Positions 59,736 to 64,000 of a stretch of 64,000 nucleotides of DNA are shown here, piece by piece; position 1 is the first letter of the stretch; each line of letters starts with the position of its first letter. The DNA lies in contig CM049322.1 in NCBI GenBank assembly GCA_026874595.1, positions 32,380,340 through 32,444,339 on the forward strand, written 5' to 3'. The stretch comes from Sipunculus nudus (Eukaryota > Annelida > Sipuncula > Golfingiida > Sipunculidae). The position numbers and the translations under genes were made by a program. The notes beneath the pieces were generated by a model. It saw only the letters and a list, made by a program, of their open reading frames with translations. It searched no databases and was not told the DNA's origin.

Positions 59736-62530
59736 TATTTCATATATACATTATGATTATTTGTATTCATTCTCACTGTGTGACGTATACAGTAAGGTTA
59801 TTAAGATTCATTCTGACAGCATGACTTATATACAGAGAAATTATATAGATTCAAAATTACACTATGGATTATGGTCACCTGAAACAGTTGTATCTTGAAG
59901 CTCCTTAAAAGAGATCATTTATTGGTACTGTTATCAAATTAGAACTGGCGGAGTTCTGATACACAAAGGCATGCTTTGTGGAACGTCGTGCGTGTAATTA
60001 AATAAACTATACAAGTCAGTTGTTAAATCTTACAGGGATAAAGTTCTAAAACTATAGAGAGGGATAAAGGATAAAACCGTCATTAGCAGATTATCTTCAA
60101 CCTTAGAATTAAGCCCTTACTCTACCTATATCCTTCATCTTAGAGCCAGTGTCACTATAGATAGTGCCTCTGTTTAGACAGATATACAATGTAATGAAAA
60201 TTATCCTGCAACGAAAGCCTGATCCCGTCACTTCTCCAACATACTCACATAGCGTGATTATATATAATACCAATGTTTTATGTCACACTGTCAAGCCTGG
60301 ATAAATTCACTCACTGCTGATGCCTACTCTTTTAGAGTGAACTCTTATTAAATGAAAGACTGACTTGGAGTCTCCAAGAGAAGATTTTGCTATAGCCACA
60401 TAATGTCATACAAGGCATACCTTCTAGGATTTATTAATATAAAAGGGGATACGGTATGCTGAAGATGATTAATACACGTAAGTACACACATACAGATATT
60501 TTTAGTTTCGATCGTGATAAACAATATATATTAGTTTTTATCTGGACTTTATAACTTTTCTATTATATAATCTTCCTGTCCTGACATTGTGACATTAAAT
60601 TTAAACATCTCCTTCCTGTGCGTACCTGTGTCGCCCCTCCCTTTCACATTGCGACATTTTGAATGACCCAGGACCAACATACCCATCCAATGAGACTTTT
60701 CGGGTTGACGTTTCTCAATACGATAGTTTAACTGATTCTCCTCCAACTCTCGACAAGACTTTCAGAAAGTGATCTTTCACTTGATCTTTCCCTTCAAAAA
60801 GGATAACCCCTGTCCATTCATACGAAAGGCAAATCCCTAGGTTTCTTAAGGTTAGTCCTGAATGCTTTGACCATTAACTACACTTTACATGTGAATAAAT
60901 TGACATAAATCATATTTACGTATGAGTTTTTATCATTTTTTAGACATTTCTATCATTTAAAATAAATTTATATCCTATACCGAGACTGTTACCGTTCCAT
61001 GAACAGAATTGTTTTGATGGTGTTTGTCTTGTGTTGTTTGTTCAGTTGGATTAGCTACGGGCTTAGTAGACAAGGAACTACGGGGATTGTCCTGGGAAGA
61101 GCAGGGTTTTAACTAAGCCAGAACAATTCTAGGAAGTATTACAGATATATAATTTGCACCCGGTTGCCCTGGAATGGTTGGTAGGGCTGTGGGACGCAAT
61201 TTTGAAAGAGGAACAGATTATGTTCCACAACTAGTGTTAACACCTGTGTTAGCGTGGATCCTTTTTTAAAAAAAAAAATCGGGCTGACGAATGCTTCAAG
61301 TTGTTTTTAGAGGAATTTATGAGAAATTTATGGGAACTTAGCTCTAAAAGTGTTAGTATTCCTTGATGATATTAAAATATTCTCAACGAGCTTCAAAGAA
61401 TATTAACCAGGCTTAAGGCAATGTTCGATTAGATCTTTTAAAATGTTTTTTGTTTGCAAAGAAATCAAATATCTAGATCGAAAAACATATCCGCCAGTAG
61501 TTTTTTTTTTTATCCGGACTGATCCCAGCAGACAGAGGGAATCAATAGCTGGAAAGTTCCATGCAAAGTAAAAGAGATGAGGAAATTCCTGGGTTAACTG
61601 GGTATTACCAAAGATTTGTAAAACAATATGCTAAAGTGTTCACCCGTTTCATCAAGTGTCGACAAATCCGAGCGGAAAAAAATACAACAAGAAAAATATG
61701 CTAGAAAATCAGTCAACGAACGGAAGCGCTAAACAAGACGCCTTTGACACCATAATCGTACCTTTAAAAACGCCACAAGTTCTAAGATTTGCAGACTTAA
61801 AAAAAACATTAAACTAAATTACAGAGACGTGTTAGAATTACGTGTAACTGCCTTCGGCAGCATGTCTGTGAAATCAACTGAAATAACATTATTCAGCCCA
61901 TAAATTGAAGTTCTTGGTACTGCAAATGCTCAGTTACCAGCAAGGTTTACGGCTACATGTATGGTAATAAGTTCTTGATAACAACCCAATTACTAACATG
62001 CTATCGCTAGACAAGGTCGGCGCTCCTGGTCAACGGTGGGTGGCATAACTTAATCTGTATGACTTATCAATTGTTTGCAGCGACAAAAAATGACTTTGAT
62101 GGACTTTCCAGGCAAAGGGAGCCTTCAAATCGCCGGGAACTCCTGCCAGATACCGGATTTGGGTTGGTTCCGTCATGGAGGATAACTACAGATCAAATGA
62201 CTATATGAATATGTTCCTCATCCCAGGAGACATGTATTTCGCAAAGCAAATATACCAAAGCAGTAACAAGTACGTTCTTGCTCAATTCTACTGCGGAAGG
62301 ACGTGAAAGCTGCCCAACAGTAGATGAAGCTATCAGCAAAGTTCGATAGCAGGAAACACAGCCTAAGATAAATAATTTGAAGACGCCTCATGAAATGTGG
62401 GGCCTCCTCAACCAGTGGGGAAAGTTTTATTTTTAAGATTTGCGATAATATTGAAATTGCCTATCAATTACTTTTACCAAGAACCTTGCTGGAGCTACCT
62501 CTGAATGTTTTACATTAAGAAACAGGACAT
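59736..62530. repeat. 2.79 kb tandem duplication, unit 2
   Basis: Second unit, one base longer than the first. At its right end the sequence continues into the rest of block D2 (integrase part), matching copy A from about 12735. Confidence 0.95.
60783..62135 (+). pseudogene. Ty3/Gypsy RT and RNase H remnant (unit 2)
   Basis: Same motifs as 57990-59340, shifted by 2793-2794 bases. Confidence 0.8.
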
Positions 62531-63060
62531 AAAGGAAGGTCAGAACAGTAGCATTGCCTAACAGTAGGCCTGGAAGCGCATTAATTTGTCAGGGATGAGT
62601 CCAGATGTATAAGAGAAGATAAAATCCTGCTATCAATGTATCTGTAGTAAAAACCCAGTACATCCTACAAACTAATTTTAAGTAATATGGTCTTCGCGGA
62701 CATCGAAGACTGCAAAGATCTATTTTAACCATTTTAAAAGATATAAAGAAAATTACACCGCTAAAACTTCATATAACTGCCTATCGCCTACAGGGAAATG
62801 GGATGTGTGAAGGTTCACCTAAACACTGCTAAGCAAGCAGAGGACTCAAGAAGAACAAAAGGAAACACACTGGTAAGCTCACAAGATAATAAACCAGTTG
62901 GTTTAAAACGTTGGGTTGAAGTACGTCAGAAATTGGCAGACAGATTATCCAGAGGCTTGTGCAAACAGTACAACGAGGAAATTGGCCATTAGAAATCGCT
63001 ACATAGAAATATGCTTTTAAAATTCGAACTGCCAGTATATTGTCAAGGAGTACAGAGAAC
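62395..63060 (+). pseudogene. Ty3/Gypsy integrase remnant (D2 copy B)
   Basis: Counterpart of 12600-13230. It keeps a LLNQWGK segment, a 'TVALPNSRPGSALICQG' stretch from the zinc-binding head, ITAYRLQGNGMCE near 62785, and SLHRNMLLKFELPV near 62997, which resembles the C-terminal tail of Gypsy pol. The catalytic core is largely deleted. Confidence 0.7.
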
Positions 63061-63099
63061 ATAAAAAACACAAACCGTTGACTATTGTGATTCCTGTAT

Positions 63100-63470
63100 T
63101 ACAGTCAGACTGTCAGAACATTACAATAATCATGACCGAGATCACACGAACGAGTCCACAGACCTGGATATTACAGGCGTAGGTTGGTTAGCACTCATTC
63201 TAAAACCCGCTGAAGCCGATACGATAACATATATATTTGTGATAGAATACATTTCCGAAACTGCTGAAATCCAGATGGAAAGTTGCAGCAGAAGCAACAT
63301 ACATCTAAGGAGACGGGAACCTACAGTACGAATTCTACTACAATAAGCAAATCGGTGCAGAGGTATGACAATATGCCACTACACATGAATTTGTTCTTAT
63401 AGCAACCGCAAATATGTGGCAGCTTGAAGTTTTAATACCCGAATGCAGTTATATTGCTGCAATTTCACTT
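63100..63470 (+). pseudogene. Decayed coding tail, D2 copy B
   Basis: DHTNESTDLDITGVGWLALI and the following residues match the peptide at 13395-13500, with ISETAEI kept. Unknown domain, stops downstream. Confidence 0.4.
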
Positions 63471-63579
63471 TTAAAGGCAACTTTACGTGATCAACCACTT
63501 CAGTTCTTTCTTGGGACCAGTCTTTCCTAACCTGCACATAGGGTTGTGAAAGTATTTAGCAGACCCTAACTGGATCGGT

Positions 63580-63581
63580 TA

Positions 63582-63649
<68 letters not shown>
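63580..63649. repeat. (TA)n microsatellite
   Basis: Long TA tract with two interruptions; only ~19 bp in D2 copy A. Confidence 0.97.
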
Positions 63650-64000
63650 CTGAGAGATTATGTGCATGCATAAAATGCCCAGATAAATATCGTGGGAGAG
63701 CCCCTCCAATTCAATAGCAGTGACGGGTTTCAGCACGAATATTTATATTGGACGAGGAACTTATCTATAGCAAATAATTAAAATGCAACTTTTTCAATTT
63801 GATCTGGCGTAGAGTCACTCGTTATTATGTTTCTTTACAGCTGAAGATAATATATTGTCAAGATAAAAACACCATTCATAATCATGTGAAAATCTGTTTA
63901 TTGGATACAAGTGTATTGGATGCAACAGTTTACGACACGACTGTGTTATATGCTGCATTTTAATGGGATATATAAAATATGACAATAAAAACGTATGTCA

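Larger units (their letters stand above)
54990..64000. repeat. Segmental duplication D2, copy B (runs off the window)
   Basis: Partner of 10292-14260 in the same orientation. It contains (AT)n at 55584-55625, an 88 bp tandem repeat, a ~45 bp minisatellite, and the 2.79 kb tandem duplication with two copies of part of the Gypsy pol remnant. Its end matches 14245, so the duplication continues beyond the window. Confidence 0.9.

Overview
The window looks like nuclear DNA of a mollusc, most likely a bivalve. It is AT-rich, with many (AT)n, (AG)n and (CA)n tracts, spliced genes with GT-AG introns, Ty3/Gypsy and LINE-2/CR1-like retroelement debris, and arrays of ~146-170 bp repeats behind a GTCC microsatellite, the layout of bivalve 'pearl'/Helentron-type elements. 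There is no operon structure, CRISPR or prokaryotic gene. Most of the window is repeats.

The one clear host gene lies on the minus strand, ~15.4-29.0 kb. In coding order it has Ig exons at 28.8, 25.8, 25.3, 23.5 and 20.2 kb, fibronectin III (FN3) exons at 18.8 and 17.4 kb, a transmembrane exon at 16.9 kb, and three small cytoplasmic exons at 16.0, 15.7 and 15.5 kb ending in a stop. Nearly all exon borders are phase 1. The tail carries VQYDDV (an ITIM match) followed 20 residues later by TKYGEV (an ITSM match), so the gene has the plan of an inhibitory or switch-type immunoreceptor. The signal-peptide exon was not found. One Ig exon has an in-frame TGA and at least three exons have one-base frame breaks, so this copy is either decaying or mis-sequenced.

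Around it are segmentally duplicated blocks. Block D1 is 1-3966 and again 41645-45330. Block D2 is 10292-14260 and again 54990-64000, the second copy containing an almost perfect 2.79 kb tandem duplication (56943-59735 / 59736-62530). Block D3 is 39755-41620, 47258-49470 and a weaker copy near 8660-9590. D2 carries a dead Ty3/Gypsy pol in the usual RT-RNase H-integrase order. A different dead Gypsy fragment (29585-30842, minus) has integrase before reverse transcriptase, the Gmr1-type order; its gag relative lies at 37420-38325.

Other mobile DNA: a 5'-truncated LINE (45699-46524) whose empty site is preserved in two paralogous copies, a probable solo LTR (48777-49354), pearl-like arrays (33740-34800 inverted, 35476-36880, 38338-39310, 50990-52120), tRNA-derived SINE candidates and a hAT-like MITE (50186-50526). 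The stretches 3966-8650, 31900-33460 and 52120-54990 hold little I can name.
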